Positions 19,302 through 30,544 are shown, numbered from the stretch's first letter. The stretch: DNA of 64,000 nucleotides from Bradyrhizobium sp. CB3481 (GCF_029714305.1 NZ_CP121647.1:372001-436000), one strand, 5' to 3'. Numbers and translations are program-made. Notes: generated by a model from the letters alone, not told the origin.

Positions 19302-19832
19302 TTAATCCTTCGGCACCGTCGTCGCGCCCTCGCCCAAGGCGCGCTGCATCATCACGGTGTCGAGCCAGCGGCCGAACTTCAGGCCGACATTGACGTGCGT
19401 CCCGATCATCTGGAACCCGCATTTGGTGTGAACGCCGATCGAGCCGGCATTGGCGGAATCGCCGATGACGGCGATCATCTGCCGGAAGCCGCGTGCCTCG
19501 CATTCGGCGATCAGCCGCTGCATTAGCTGAAAGCCGACGCCGCGGCGGTGAGTGGCGGGGCTCAGATAGACTGAGTTCTCAACCGTGAAGCGGTAGGCCG
19601 GGCGCGGCCGGTAGGGTCCGGCATAGGCGTAGCCGATCACTTGGCCTTCGACGACGGCAACGAAATAGGGGAAGCCGCCGTCGGACAGCGCCCTGAACCG
19701 CCGGGTCATCTCGGCGAGATCGGGCGGAACCAGTTCGAACGTCGCGGTGCCGTGGCGGACCGCATGCTCGTAGATTTCGGTGATGGCGGGAAGGTCGGCC
19801 TCGGCGGCGGGCCGGATTTCGGGCGTGGACAT
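19302..19832 (-). CDS. GNAT-family N-acetyltransferase (phosphinothricin-type)
   Basis: The 176-residue enzyme has the GNAT fold. IRPAAEADLPAITEIYEHAV at the N-terminus, the central YAGPYRPRPAYRFTVENSVYL and the acetyl-CoA motif THRRGVGFQLMQRLI identify the phosphinothricin/methionine-sulfoximine acetyltransferase branch. It would transfer acetyl from acetyl-CoA to the amino group of a small amino-acid-like substrate. Whether it detoxifies an antibiotic or a cell metabolite cannot be told. It is a single gene between a repeat and the convergent DUF2794 gene. Confidence 0.88.
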   Translation of the reverse strand: MSTPEIRPAAEADLPAITEIYEHAVRHGTATFELVPPDLAEMTRRFRALSDGGFPYFVAVVEGQVIGYAYAGPYRPRPAYRFTVENSVYLSPATHRRGVGFQLMQRLIAECEARGFRQMIAVIGDSANAGSIGVHTKCGFQMIGTHVNVGLKFGRWLDTVMMQRALGEGATTVPKD

Positions 19833-19920
19833 GAGGAAAAAGATACCAGCGGAGCCGCCGGGATCAACGCTGTTTCTGTCATGGCCAGCTCAAGCCCAGG
19901 CATGACGAGCACGGAGGCAA

Positions 19921-19946
19921 ACAAAAACCCCGGCCGCGAGGCCGGG
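19921..19946 (-). terminator. Intrinsic terminator downstream of the BI-1 gene
   Basis: CCCCGGCC (19927-19934) and GGCCGGGG (19939-19946) form an 8-base-pair stem around the loop GCGA, with five A residues on the left giving a T-run on the minus strand. It lies about 30 bases after the stop of the BI-1 gene at 19978. Confidence 0.8.
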
Positions 19947-19977
19947 GTCTTCAACTCTTGAACCTGTCCGTTGTCGG

Positions 19978-20769
19978 CTAGTCGCGCTGGCCGAGGAGCT
20001 GCAGCAGCAGCGTGAACAGGTTGATGAAGTTCAGGTACAGCGACAGGGCGCCCGAAATCGCCGCCCGTTCTGCAACCTCGCCGCCGGCCTGGGCGTAGCC
20101 GTAGATGTACTCGTTCTTCAGCCGCTGGGTATCCCAGGCGGTGAGGCCCGCGAACACCAGCACGCCAACCACCGAGACGATGAACTGCAGCATCGAGCTC
20201 GCCAGGAACAGGTTGACCAGGCTTGCGATGATCACGCCGATCAGGCCCATGAACAGGAACGATCCCATTCCGCTCATGTCACGCTTGGTGGTGTAGCCAT
20301 AGAGGCTCAGCGCACCGAAGGTCGCCGCCGTGATGAAGAACACCCGCACGATCGAGGTGTGGGTATACACCAGGAAGATCGACGACAGCGAAACGCCCAT
20401 CAGTGCCGAGAACACCCAGAACAGCATCTGGGCGGTCGCCGGCCGCAGCCGGTCGATGCCGGCCGAGATCGCAAAGACCATCACGAGCGGCGCGAGGATG
20501 AACACCCACTTCAGCGGGCTGACGAACATCGCATAGCCGAACGGGGTCAGGAACTGGCTGCCGATCCGCACGGCGCCGGCCGCCGGGTCGGTGGTCACCG
20601 CCGCCATGTAGATGCCGAGCGCCGCAAGGCCGGTGATGGCCAAGCCGATGCTCATGTAGTTGTAGATGCGCAGCATGTAGGCGCGCAGACCGGCATCGAC
20701 GGCCGCAGCGTCAACGCGTCCGGCGGCCCGGCCGAAAGGAGATACGTAGTTACGGTCTAGGTCCGACAT
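19978..20769 (-). CDS. Bax inhibitor-1/YccA family membrane protein (YbhL-like)
   Basis: The 263-residue integral membrane protein has seven hydrophobic segments in the BI-1 pattern. The family signature runs from LGIYMAAVTT through FVSPLKWVFILAPLVMVFAI to AFAGLTAWDTQRLKN-like residues. The TAWDTQ motif and acidic/aromatic residues lie near the C-terminus, where BI-1 proteins place their pH-sensing calcium-leak aspartates. In bacteria the role is uncertain (YbhL/YccA). A strong terminator follows, and a possible ybhL-type leader precedes it. It is monocistronic. Confidence 0.92.
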   Translation of the reverse strand: MSDLDRNYVSPFGRAAGRVDAAAVDAGLRAYMLRIYNYMSIGLAITGLAALGIYMAAVTTDPAAGAVRIGSQFLTPFGYAMFVSPLKWVFILAPLVMVFAISAGIDRLRPATAQMLFWVFSALMGVSLSSIFLVYTHTSIVRVFFITAATFGALSLYGYTTKRDMSGMGSFLFMGLIGVIIASLVNLFLASSMLQFIVSVVGVLVFAGLTAWDTQRLKNEYIYGYAQAGGEVAERAAISGALSLYLNFINLFTLLLQLLGQRD

Positions 20770-20850
20770 GGTCGAATTCCCGTTGGTTGCCCGGCGGGAC
20801 GCAAGGGTTTGCGGCGCCGGTTAGATTTCTTAGCTCAGATGTCCCGATCT
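20770..20850 (-). promoter_or_regulatory. Possible ybhL-type RNA leader
   Basis: Directly upstream of the BI-1 start the minus strand reads CCGCAAACCCTTGCG, with a stem CGCAA/TTGCG. After it come TCCCG and CGGGA, which pair across CCGGGCAACCAA. Structured leaders upstream of ybhL are described in Rhizobiales. The gene identity and position fit, but I cannot compare it with the published consensus here. Confidence 0.4.
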
Positions 20851-21011
20851 GCCGACGTTAATTTTACGTCATGAACCCGGCCACTGATCTTGGCTGGTAT
20901 GTGGGAAACTAACACATTCGCCGCAAGCTTCCACGCGCGGCTGAATGTCGCTTCTGCGGCCGATTTGCCGGTAAAAGCAGCATTAACCCTGCTTTCCGCC
21001 GCTACAAATTG

Positions 21012-23582
21012 TCACAAATTCCGTAACACGCTGGCCGGCTTCTGGTTCAGCGCCAGCAACGTGCCGGCGAGCCCGAGCCCGACCGTGACGAGGAGGGCGG
21101 CGGCAACCACGCCCGCGGCGCTGCCGGCCTGCCAGATGAAACTCAGCGTCATCAGGCGGGTGACGATCAGCCAGGCCGCAACCGAGCCTGCGATCACGCC
21201 GAACACCGCCGTGGCGAGGCCGATCAGCAGGTATTCCAGCGCGTAGGCACCGAGCAATCGCGCGCGGGTTGCACCGAGCGTCTTGAGGATGACGGCGTCA
21301 TAGACCCGGTGGCGATGGCCGGCCGCCAGCGCACCGCCAAGCACCAGCATTGCCGAGATCAGCGTCACGGCGCTGGCGCCGCGGATCGCGAGCACGAGGT
21401 TGGTGACGACGGTGCCGACGGTCTCCAGCGCCTCGCGCACCCGCACGCTGGTCACCATCGGAAAGGCGTCCGCCACCTGCTTGATGATGCGGGCGTCGCC
21501 GGCGGCATCGGGGTGGACCTCGGACAGCGTCGCGACATGGGTGTGCGGCGCGCCTTTGAAGGCGTTCGGCGAGAATACCAGCACGAAATTGATGCCGAGC
21601 CCCTGCCAGTCGATGTTGCGCAGATTGCTGATCTTTGCCGGAATGTCGCGGCCGAGCACGTTGACCACGATCTCGTCGCCGATTTTGAGCTTGAGGCCGT
21701 CGGCGATCTTCTTTTCCATCGAGACCAGCGGCGGGCCGCTATAGTCCGCGCTCCACCATTCGCCTTCGACGATCTTCGAGCCCTTCGGTATTTCGCCGGT
21801 ATAGGTCAGGCCGCGGTCGCTCTGCAGCACCCATTCGCTGTCCTGCGACGCCTTGAGCTGGTCGGCCTTGAGGCCGCGGGCGGCGACGATGCGTCCGCGC
21901 AGCATTGGCACGTCCTCGACGGTCGATTGCGGCGCGACCTCTTTGAGGAAGGCGCCGAAACGGTCCGCATCGGCGGTCGGAATGTCGATGAAGTAGAAGG
22001 AGGGGGCGCGCTCCGGCAGCGCGGCGAGGAACTGCCGGCGCAGATTGCCGTCGATCTGGGTGATGGTGACGAGCACCGCGAGCCCTAGCCCTAACGACAT
22101 CACGACCGAGGGCGTCAGCGCGCCCGGTCGGTAAATGTTGGCGATCGCCAGCCGCAGCATGGTGATGCGGCTGCGCGGCATTTGGCGCGCCAGCGCCATA
22201 AGGCCGGCGGCAACGCCGCGGAGCAGCGCGAACACCGCGACCGAGGAGGCGACGAACACGGCCGCGACCCGCTTGTCATAGGCAAGGCCGATCGCGACGG
22301 CGATCAGGGCTGCGATCACGATCGCCATCAGCGCGAGATAGGCCCAGCGTGGCCGGTGCCATTCGCGCGCGACCTCCTCGCGAAACAGCGCCGCGACCGG
22401 CACATCGTGGACCCGGCCGAGCGGCCACAGACCGAACGCGAGGGCGGTCAGCAGGCCATAAATGAACGACAGCGCCAGTTCGTCCGGATGCAGCGCCGGG
22501 ATCACCGGCAGCGGCAGCAGCTTGCCGAACGCGCCGACGATGATGAAGGGCAGCGCCGCGCCGGCGGCGAGCCCGATCACCGAGCCGATGCCGGCCAGCA
22601 CGATCACCTGCGTCAGGTAGATCGTGAAGACGTCGCGTCCAGTGGCGCCGAGCGCCTTGAACGAGGCGATGACGTCACGGCGGCGGTCGATGTGGCTCTT
22701 CACCGCATTGGCGACGCCAACGCCGCCGACTAGGAGGGCGGCGAGGCCGACCAGCGTCAGGAACTGAGTGAAACGGTTGATGCTGCGTTCGAGCTGCGGC
22801 GAGGCGTTGCCGCGGCTGCGGATTTCCCAGCCGGCCTCGGGGAGGGCACTGCGCGCGGCATCGATCAGCTGCGTGGCGGCCCGCTCGTCGGCCGCGTTAT
22901 CAGGCAGCTTGAGCCGATAGATCCAGCGCACCAGGCTGCCGGGCTGCAGCAGGCCGGTGGCGCGCAAAGCGGGTTCGCTGACCAGAACCCGCGGCCCGAG
23001 GCCGACATTGCCGGCGAGCTTGTCCGGCTCTGTAACGACCACACTGCGGATCTGCAGCGTGGCATTGCCGATCGTGATGCGGTCGCCGATCTTGAGATCG
23101 AGCCGCGCCAGCAGCGTGGAATCAACCGCCGCGCCGAACGCGCCGTCACGTTCGGCCAGCACGTCCGCCATCGGCATCCTGGGCTCGAGCGTGACGTCGC
23201 CGAGCATCGGATAATTGCCGTCCACCGCCTTGAGTTCAACCAGCGCCAGCCTGCCGTCGCTGCTGCGGGCCATGACGCGCAGCGTCGCCGCCACCGAGAC
23301 CTGGCCGCGGGCGCGCAGGAAGGCGATTTCCTCCGGCTTGGCCTCGCGCTGGATCAGCGAGAAGGCGACATCGCCGCCGAGCAGCGTGCGGCCCTCGCGC
23401 TCCAGGCCTTCGCTGAGGCTCGCGGCAACCGAGCCGACGCCGGCAATCGCCATGACGCCGAGCGCGATGCAGGCGATGAAGACGTAAAAGCCGCGCAGGC
23501 CGCCGCGCAATTCGCGCAGCGCATAACGGAGGGCGAGCGACGACGCGCGGCTGTGATAGGTCGGTTCGGAAACGGTGGTCAT
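21012..23582 (-). CDS. FtsX-like ABC transporter permease (YbbP type)
   Basis: The 856-residue protein has an N-terminal helix, a large periplasmic domain, and then FtsX-type four-helix bundles in two copies. SLALRYALRELRGGLRGFYV begins it, and the C-terminal FtsX region ends ALNQKPASVLRNL. It has the architecture of YbbP/LolC-like exporters, with about eight to ten transmembrane segments. Together with the ATPase at 23579 it forms a MacB-type mechanotransmission or lipoprotein/lipid-extraction exporter; the substrate is unknown. It overlaps the ATPase stop by four bases (ATGA). Confidence 0.88.
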   Translation of the reverse strand: MTTVSEPTYHSRASSLALRYALRELRGGLRGFYVFIACIALGVMAIAGVGSVAASLSEGLEREGRTLLGGDVAFSLIQREAKPEEIAFLRARGQVSVAATLRVMARSSDGRLALVELKAVDGNYPMLGDVTLEPRMPMADVLAERDGAFGAAVDSTLLARLDLKIGDRITIGNATLQIRSVVVTEPDKLAGNVGLGPRVLVSEPALRATGLLQPGSLVRWIYRLKLPDNAADERAATQLIDAARSALPEAGWEIRSRGNASPQLERSINRFTQFLTLVGLAALLVGGVGVANAVKSHIDRRRDVIASFKALGATGRDVFTIYLTQVIVLAGIGSVIGLAAGAALPFIIVGAFGKLLPLPVIPALHPDELALSFIYGLLTALAFGLWPLGRVHDVPVAALFREEVAREWHRPRWAYLALMAIVIAALIAVAIGLAYDKRVAAVFVASSVAVFALLRGVAAGLMALARQMPRSRITMLRLAIANIYRPGALTPSVVMSLGLGLAVLVTITQIDGNLRRQFLAALPERAPSFYFIDIPTADADRFGAFLKEVAPQSTVEDVPMLRGRIVAARGLKADQLKASQDSEWVLQSDRGLTYTGEIPKGSKIVEGEWWSADYSGPPLVSMEKKIADGLKLKIGDEIVVNVLGRDIPAKISNLRNIDWQGLGINFVLVFSPNAFKGAPHTHVATLSEVHPDAAGDARIIKQVADAFPMVTSVRVREALETVGTVVTNLVLAIRGASAVTLISAMLVLGGALAAGHRHRVYDAVILKTLGATRARLLGAYALEYLLIGLATAVFGVIAGSVAAWLIVTRLMTLSFIWQAGSAAGVVAAALLVTVGLGLAGTLLALNQKPASVLRNL

Positions 23583-24292
23583 GAATGTCCGTCGATGCGG
23601 CCCGAGCGCAGCCGCACCACGCGGTCGCAGCGCTGTGCGAGTGAACTGTCGTGCGTCACCAGCACCAGCGTCATGCCGCGCTCGGCGTGCTTGGTGAAGA
23701 GCATGTCGACGATCTGCTTGCCGGTGGTCTCGTCGAGATTGCCGGTCGGCTCGTCCGCGACGAGGATGGCGGGATCGGGCGCCAGCGCGCGGGCCAACGC
23801 CACGCGCTGCTGCTCGCCGCCGGAGAGTTGCGTGGGGTAATGATGCAGGCGCTCGCCGAGCCCGACGGAAGCGAGTTCCTTGGCGGCGCGCTCGGCTGCG
23901 TCAGGATTGCCGGCAAGCTCCAGCGGCACCGCGACGTTTTCCAATGCGGTCATGGTCGGAATCAAATGGAACGACTGGAACACGATGCCGACCTGGCGGC
24001 CGCGGAAGCGCGCCAGCGCGTCCTCGTCGAGGGCATTGAACGGCGTGCCGTTCACCACCACCTCTCCGCTGTCAGGACGTTCCAGCCCCGCCATCACCAT
24101 CAGCAAGGTCGATTTGCCCGATCCGGATGGTCCGATCAGCCCGATCGCTTCGCCCGATGCCACACGAAGGCTGATATCTTTCAGGATATGAACGCGGGCG
24201 GCGCCGGTGCCGAGCGAGAGGTTGACGTTGGAAATGGAAATGGTGTCCGGCCCAAGGCCGGTCAGGGAAGAGGATTCGATGCGACTGTCCAT
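23579..24292 (-). CDS. ABC transporter ATP-binding protein (YbbA type)
   Basis: The 237-residue ATPase carries Walker A GPSGSGKST, Q-loop VFQSFHLIPTMTALENVA, signature LSGGEQQRVALARAL and Walker B ILVADEPTGNLDE, which are hallmarks of the LolD/MacB/YbbA group. I start it at MDSRIESSSLTGLG (24292); the frame stays open upstream through the opposite-strand esterase gene, but that extension is not convincing. The stop overlaps the start of the permease. Gene pair and neighbouring esterase (TesA-like) match the ybbAP-tesA arrangement of other proteobacteria. Confidence 0.92.
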   Translation of the reverse strand: MDSRIESSSLTGLGPDTISISNVNLSLGTGAARVHILKDISLRVASGEAIGLIGPSGSGKSTLLMVMAGLERPDSGEVVVNGTPFNALDEDALARFRGRQVGIVFQSFHLIPTMTALENVAVPLELAGNPDAAERAAKELASVGLGERLHHYPTQLSGGEQQRVALARALAPDPAILVADEPTGNLDETTGKQIVDMLFTKHAERGMTLVLVTHDSSLAQRCDRVVRLRSGRIDGHS

Positions 24293-24341
24293 GGCTCGGT
24301 CATATGGCACTTCCGCCACTCGGGTCGAGGGCTTGAAACGG

Positions 24342-24995
24342 ATGTTCGCGCACATACGCGTGTTGATTATGGCTTTGATGACGGCCGGACCGGTTTGGGC
24401 GCAGGCGCCGGCTGTGGCGCCCGCAAAACCGGTGAAAATGGTTGTCCTCGGCGACTCCCTTAGCGCGGGGCTCGGCCTTTCCGCGCCCGCCGCATTCCCC
24501 GCCCGCCTGCAAAAGGCGTTGAGTGACAAGGGGATAAAGGTCGACATGGTCAATGCCGGGGTATCCGGCGACACCACCTCCGGCGGCCGCGACCGGCTCG
24601 ACTGGTCGATCCCGGAGGGAACTGAGGCCGTGATTGTCGAACTCGGCGCCAACGACGCGCTGCGCGGCATCGATCCGGCCGTCACCCGTGCCGCGCTGAC
24701 CGACATCCTGACGCGGCTGAAGGCGCGCAAGATTGCCGTGCTGTTGTGCGGAATGCTGGCGCCGCCCAATTACGGCAGCGACTACGCCGCTAAGTTCAAC
24801 GCGATCTATCCGGAGCTTGCAAAATCGTTCGGCGTGCCGCTCTACCCGTTTTTTCTGGAAGGGGTCGCCGCCGAAGCCAGGCTCAATCAGGCCGATGGAA
24901 TCCATCCGACCGCGGAAGGGGTTGATATCATGGTGAAGAACATTCTGCCCATGGTGGAGGCACTTGTTGGCACGATCTCGGGGCAGCGGAGTTGA
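24342..24995 (+). CDS. SGNH-hydrolase arylesterase/lysophospholipase (TesA-like)
   Basis: This 217-residue protein begins with a signal peptide (MFAHIRVLIMALMTAGPVWA). The SGNH hydrolase blocks follow: VVLGDSLSAGLGL with the nucleophile Ser, GVSGDTTSGGR, VELGANDALRG, and DGIHPTAEGVDIM with the catalytic Asp and His. It should be a periplasmic esterase or lysophospholipase like TesA. The ATG at 24342 gives the neatest signal; ATGs at 24279 and 24291 are in frame. It diverges from the ybbAP-like pair, as in the conserved tesA-ybbAP arrangement. Confidence 0.88.
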   Translation: MFAHIRVLIMALMTAGPVWAQAPAVAPAKPVKMVVLGDSLSAGLGLSAPAAFPARLQKALSDKGIKVDMVNAGVSGDTTSGGRDRLDWSIPEGTEAVIVELGANDALRGIDPAVTRAALTDILTRLKARKIAVLLCGMLAPPNYGSDYAAKFNAIYPELAKSFGVPLYPFFLEGVAAEARLNQADGIHPTAEGVDIMVKNILPMVEALVGTISGQRS

Positions 24996-25183
24996 AAAAG
25001 CAGCAACGGTGCAGAAATGGATAAGGTTACCCAAAGGTTTTTCCGTAGCTTTGCGGACTGCCCGCCCCGCGTGCTTCGCAGGGTCATATAACTCGGGTAG
25101 GAATTGACTGATCGGTGATTCGTCACCGGGCTTGCTTCCCGGCGTGAGCCTCAAGCTCATGCCACCGCATCGAGGATTTAGCG

Positions 25184-25720
25184 ATGCCGCGTTTGTTTGC
25201 TGGACTGGAAATTCCGGCCGAGATCGGCCAGAGCCTTTCCAATTTGCGTGGCGGCCTTCCGGGCGCACGCTGGATCGATCCCGAAAATTATCACGTCACC
25301 CTGCGCTTCATCGGCGACATCGATGGCATGTCGGCGAATGAAATCGCCTCGATGCTGTTTCGGGTCAACCGCAAGCCGTTCGAGGTCAAGGTGCGGGGCC
25401 TGCAGAGCTTTGGCGGCAAGAAACCGCGCGCGGTGGTTGCCTCCGTCGAGCCGAGCCGGCCGCTGATCGAGCTGCAGGCCGAGCTCGAACGGCTGATGCA
25501 ACGGCTCGGGCTCGATCCGGAAGGCCGCAAATTCATCCCGCATGTGACGCTGGCGCGGCTGCACGATGCCTCCAGCCAGGACGTTGCCGACTATCTCTCG
25601 GTGCGCGGCTATTTCCCGAGCCGCACGTTCATGGCTTCGCGCTTCGTGCTGTTCTCGTCCCGCGCCTCCACCGGCGGCGGGCCGTACGTGGTCGAGGATT
25701 CCTACGCGCTGAGTGCGTAG
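25184..25720 (+). CDS. thpR: RNA 2',3'-cyclic phosphodiesterase (2H family)
   Basis: The 178-residue protein belongs to the 2H phosphoesterase superfamily. Both catalytic HxTx motifs are seen: HVTLRF (His37) and HVTLARL (His120). MPRLFAGLEIPAEI and WIDPENYHVT are typical of ThpR/LigT, which hydrolyses 2',3'-cyclic phosphate ends of RNA and can ligate tRNA halves in vitro. The stop TAG overlaps the GTG start of the next ORF. Confidence 0.93.
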   Translation: MPRLFAGLEIPAEIGQSLSNLRGGLPGARWIDPENYHVTLRFIGDIDGMSANEIASMLFRVNRKPFEVKVRGLQSFGGKKPRAVVASVEPSRPLIELQAELERLMQRLGLDPEGRKFIPHVTLARLHDASSQDVADYLSVRGYFPSRTFMASRFVLFSSRASTGGGPYVVEDSYALSA

Positions 25721-26169
25721 TGGAAAGTCAGCCATCGCGGACCGACCGGTTTTGGCGATATGGTTCGCTGGGCCTCAGCGTGTTGCTGTACCTGCTGAGC
25801 CTGCCCTTCGATGCATTTTGCTCCAACGGCTGTCACGCCGGATACTTTAGCTTGGTAATGGGACCTTTGCTTTTGTTTCAGTCCGCCGCCAACGCAGCGT
25901 GGCTGGCCAATCCGTTTCTCGTCGCAGCCTGGGCTGCGCTGGCCTCCGCGACGTCGCGCCTTGCACCATTGACACTCGGCTTGGTGGCCTTCGCCATCGC
26001 GGTGTCTTTCTGGTTTCAGCGAGAAATTGTGACGAATGAAGCTGGCCTTCTCGTTCCGATTATGGAGCACCGGATCGGTTATTGGCTTTGGTTGTCGAGT
26101 ATTGCCGTCTGCTGCTTTGGAGGCGTGGCGACCATTGAACTTTCATTGGCATACAAGAACAAGGAGTGA
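25720..26169 (+). CDS. Hypothetical polytopic membrane protein
   Basis: The 149-residue protein is not a family I recognise. Four hydrophobic segments (about 16-36, 43-62, 66-105, 127-147) suggest an inner-membrane protein. FDAFCSNGCHAGYFSLVMG holds two cysteines near the first loop. The start is GTG and overlaps the thpR stop (TAGTG), so it is probably translated by coupling. Codon usage is slightly less GC-biased than the neighbours, with more A/T third positions. The position between thpR and zapE gives no clue to its function. Confidence 0.6.
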   Translation: MESQPSRTDRFWRYGSLGLSVLLYLLSLPFDAFCSNGCHAGYFSLVMGPLLLFQSAANAAWLANPFLVAAWAALASATSRLAPLTLGLVAFAIAVSFWFQREIVTNEAGLLVPIMEHRIGYWLWLSSIAVCCFGGVATIELSLAYKNKE

Positions 26170-26262
26170 GGCTCGCGGGCTGGGTGCGAGACGGCAGGCG
26201 CATACCGGCACCCTCAATTCGCGGCTTGCAATTTCCCTACACTTCATGCCGTAAGGTAGGCC

Positions 26263-27447
26263 ATGCTCTCCACGCCGCCCGCCTCGTTCCATGCCCAGTA
26301 CAACGCCCTTGTCGATTCCGGCGCGATCGATGCCGATCCGGCGCAGGCCGAGGCCGCCGAGGCGTTCGCTGCGCTCGAGGAGCGGCTTTCCAGTTACAAG
26401 CCGGCGAAGAAGCTCAGCCTGCTCGGCCGTCTGTTCGGCGACAAGAGCGAGGCGCCGCCGCGCGGGCTTTACGTTCACGGCGAGGTCGGCCGCGGCAAGA
26501 CCATGCTGATGGATCTGTTCTTTCAGCACTCGCCCGTGCAGCACAAACGCCGCGCCCATTTTCACGAATTCATGGCCGAGGCGCATGAGAAGATCTACGC
26601 CTATCGCCAGAACATCGCGCGCGGTGAAATCGACGATGGCGACGTGATCGAACTGACGGCCAACGCCATCTTCGACGAGGCGTGGCTACTATGCTTCGAC
26701 GAATTTCACGTCACCGATATTGCCGACGCCATGATCCTCGGGCGGCTGTTCTCAAAACTGTTCGAACTCGGCACCGTCGTTGTCGCGACGTCGAACGTGG
26801 CGCCTGAGGACCTCTACAAGGGCGGTCTCAACCGCGCGCTGTTTCTGCCTTTCATCACCCAGATCGAGGGTCGCATGGACGTGCTGCGGCTCGACGCGCG
26901 CACCGATTTCCGCTTGGAAAAACTCACCGGCGTGAAGATGTGGCTGGTGCCGCCGGACGACGAAGCCGGCGCCGCGCTCGACCGCGCCTGGAAGAAGATG
27001 ACCGGCAACGCGCCCTGCAAGCACCGCGACATTTCGATCAAGGGCCGTATCCTGCGCGTGCCCTGCTCGGCGCATGGCGTTGCGCGCTTTTCCTTTGCCG
27101 ACATCTGCGAGAAGCCGCTCGCTGCATCCGACTATCTGCGGCTGGCGCATGATTATCACACCATCCTGATCGACCGCATTCCGGTGATGGATTACCCCGA
27201 GCGCAACGCCGCCAAGCGCTTCATTTCGCTGATCGACACGCTCTACGACAACGCCGTGAAGCTGATGGCCTCGGCCGAGGCCGATCCGGTGTCGCTGTAC
27301 CTTGCGACCGAGGGCGTCGAGGCCATGGAGTTCAAGCGGACGGCCTCGCGCCTGATCGAGATGAGTTCCGAATCCTACCTGGCGCTGCCGCACGGCCGGA
27401 AGGATTCCTCTGCCAGCGGGTCGAGCACGGGGCTGGTGGAGACTTAG
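26263..27447 (+). CDS. zapE: Cell division protein ZapE (AFG1-like ATPase)
   Basis: The 394-residue protein is an AFG1/ZapE P-loop ATPase. Walker A GEVGRGKT lies at 73-80, Walker B LLCFDEFHVTDIADAMI follows, and VATSNVAPEDLYKGGLNR and HDYHTILIDRIPVM are family blocks. ZapE associates with the division ring and is needed for division under stress in E. coli; AFG1-like relatives in mitochondria act in membrane protein turnover. AAGGTAGGCC upstream of ATG gives the ribosome site. A repeat and then mdh follow, an order (zapE-mdh-sucCDAB-lpd) common in Rhizobiales. Confidence 0.94.
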   Translation: MLSTPPASFHAQYNALVDSGAIDADPAQAEAAEAFAALEERLSSYKPAKKLSLLGRLFGDKSEAPPRGLYVHGEVGRGKTMLMDLFFQHSPVQHKRRAHFHEFMAEAHEKIYAYRQNIARGEIDDGDVIELTANAIFDEAWLLCFDEFHVTDIADAMILGRLFSKLFELGTVVVATSNVAPEDLYKGGLNRALFLPFITQIEGRMDVLRLDARTDFRLEKLTGVKMWLVPPDDEAGAALDRAWKKMTGNAPCKHRDISIKGRILRVPCSAHGVARFSFADICEKPLAASDYLRLAHDYHTILIDRIPVMDYPERNAAKRFISLIDTLYDNAVKLMASAEADPVSLYLATEGVEAMEFKRTASRLIEMSSESYLALPHGRKDSSASGSSTGLVET

Positions 27448-27456
27448 TCTCTCTGC

Positions 27457-27572
27457 CGTCATTGCGAGGAGCTCGCGACAAAATTGCAGGGCAATTTTGC
27501 GCTGAAGCGACGAAGCAATCCATCTATCCCCGTATGGGTAGGTGGATTGCTTCGCTCTGCTCGCAATGACGG
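27457..27572. repeat. Palindromic intergenic repeat between zapE and mdh
   Basis: The ends read CGTCATTGCGAGGAGCTCGC and TGCTCGCAATGACGG. Inner pairs are CAAAATTGCAGGGCAATTTTG and GAAGCAATCCATCTA with GGTGGATTGCTTC. It is the only member of its type in the window. Confidence 0.75.
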
Positions 27573-27709
27573 GGGAAGGCCTGCTGGCATACCTGACCTA
27601 ATTCGAGGCAGGGCCTTAGAATCGGGCGCACCCCGTCTTGAACCGGTCAATCGAAAGGGATAGCAAGCCATCCGGCTGATTGATCCACCCCTCTCACTCT
27701 TCGTCTTAG

Positions 27710-28693
<984 letters not shown>

Positions 28694-28703
28694 TTCTACT
28701 CAC

Positions 28704-28734
28704 CTTTCGCCCCTCGCCGGGGCGAAAGCGTTTT
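28704..28734 (+). terminator. Intrinsic terminator between mdh and sucC
   Basis: CTTTCGCCCC (28704-28713) pairs perfectly with GGGGCGAAAG (28719-28728) across the loop TCGCC, followed by CGTTTT. It lies about ten bases beyond the mdh stop, so sucC probably needs its own promoter. Confidence 0.75.
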
Positions 28735-28750
28735 CAGGGTTGCAGTTATC

Positions 28751-28776
28751 TTGGTATATGGTATGCCAACTACCAA
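28751..28776 (+). promoter_or_regulatory. Candidate GntR/FadR-like operator upstream of sucC
   Basis: TTGGTA at 28751 and TACCAA ending at 28776 are inverted arms. Between them lies TGGTATGCCA (28759-28768), a near-perfect palindrome. GntR/FadR-type regulators (for example PdhR and FadR) bind TGGTnnnACCA-like palindromes. This site is 50 bases before the sucC ATG and could overlap the promoter. Its regulator is unidentified. Confidence 0.4.
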
Positions 28777-28825
28777 TGCCGGTGAACTGTAGAACTCGCC
28801 GCTAAGGGTTTCGGGGAACGTCCAG

Positions 28826-30025
<1,200 letters not shown>

Positions 30026-30027
30026 CG

Positions 30028-30504
30028 ATGGCTGACCATCTCGCCGCACCGACACCGCTGGAAGAACACCGCAAGCTCGCGGCTTTCGCGGGCGAATGGG
30101 CCGGCGAGGAAATGGTCTATCCCTCGCGCTGGACCGCGGGCGGTCCGGCCACCTCGCATGTGCTGGCGCGCATGGATCTCAACGGCTTCTATCTGATCCA
30201 GGACACCCGCCAGATGCGCGACGGCAAGGAAGCCTTCGCCACCCACGGCGTGTTCACCTTCGACCGCGACGACCGGACCTACAAATTGTTCTGGCACGAT
30301 TCGCTCGGCTACTATTCGCCGGCGCCGGCCTCCGGCGCCTGGGTCGGCAACAAGCTGACGCTGGTGCGCGGCTCGCTGCGCGGCAATGCGCGCCACGTCT
30401 ACGAAGTCGTCGATAACGACAACTACACCATGAAGATCCAGTTCTCGCCTGATGCCGAAGGATGGGCCGACGTGCTCACCGGCACGTATCGGCGGATTCA
30501 CTAA
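30028..30504 (+). CDS. DUF1579 family protein
   Basis: The 158-residue cytoplasmic protein matches the DUF1579 pattern: it starts with [20 protein letters not shown] and has [22 protein letters not shown] and TYKLFWHD in the middle. The fold is probably a lipocalin-like beta barrel, but no activity is known. It sits between sucC and sucD, whose products form one enzyme. It starts two bases after sucC and ends 40 bases before sucD, so all three are probably in one transcript. Confidence 0.7.
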   Translation: MADHLAAPTPLEEHRKLAAFAGEWAGEEMVYPSRWTAGGPATSHVLARMDLNGFYLIQDTRQMRDGKEAFATHGVFTFDRDDRTYKLFWHDSLGYYSPAPASGAWVGNKLTLVRGSLRGNARHVYEVVDNDNYTMKIQFSPDAEGWADVLTGTYRRIH

Positions 30505-30544
30505 CCCTCATCACTCCCGGTCACCTACGAAAGCGTGCTCAATC

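Noticed and set aside
19302..19832. Acetyltransferase as a proof of horizontal resistance transfer
   Set aside because: Base composition matches the flanks and GNAT genes of this type are common in chromosomes.
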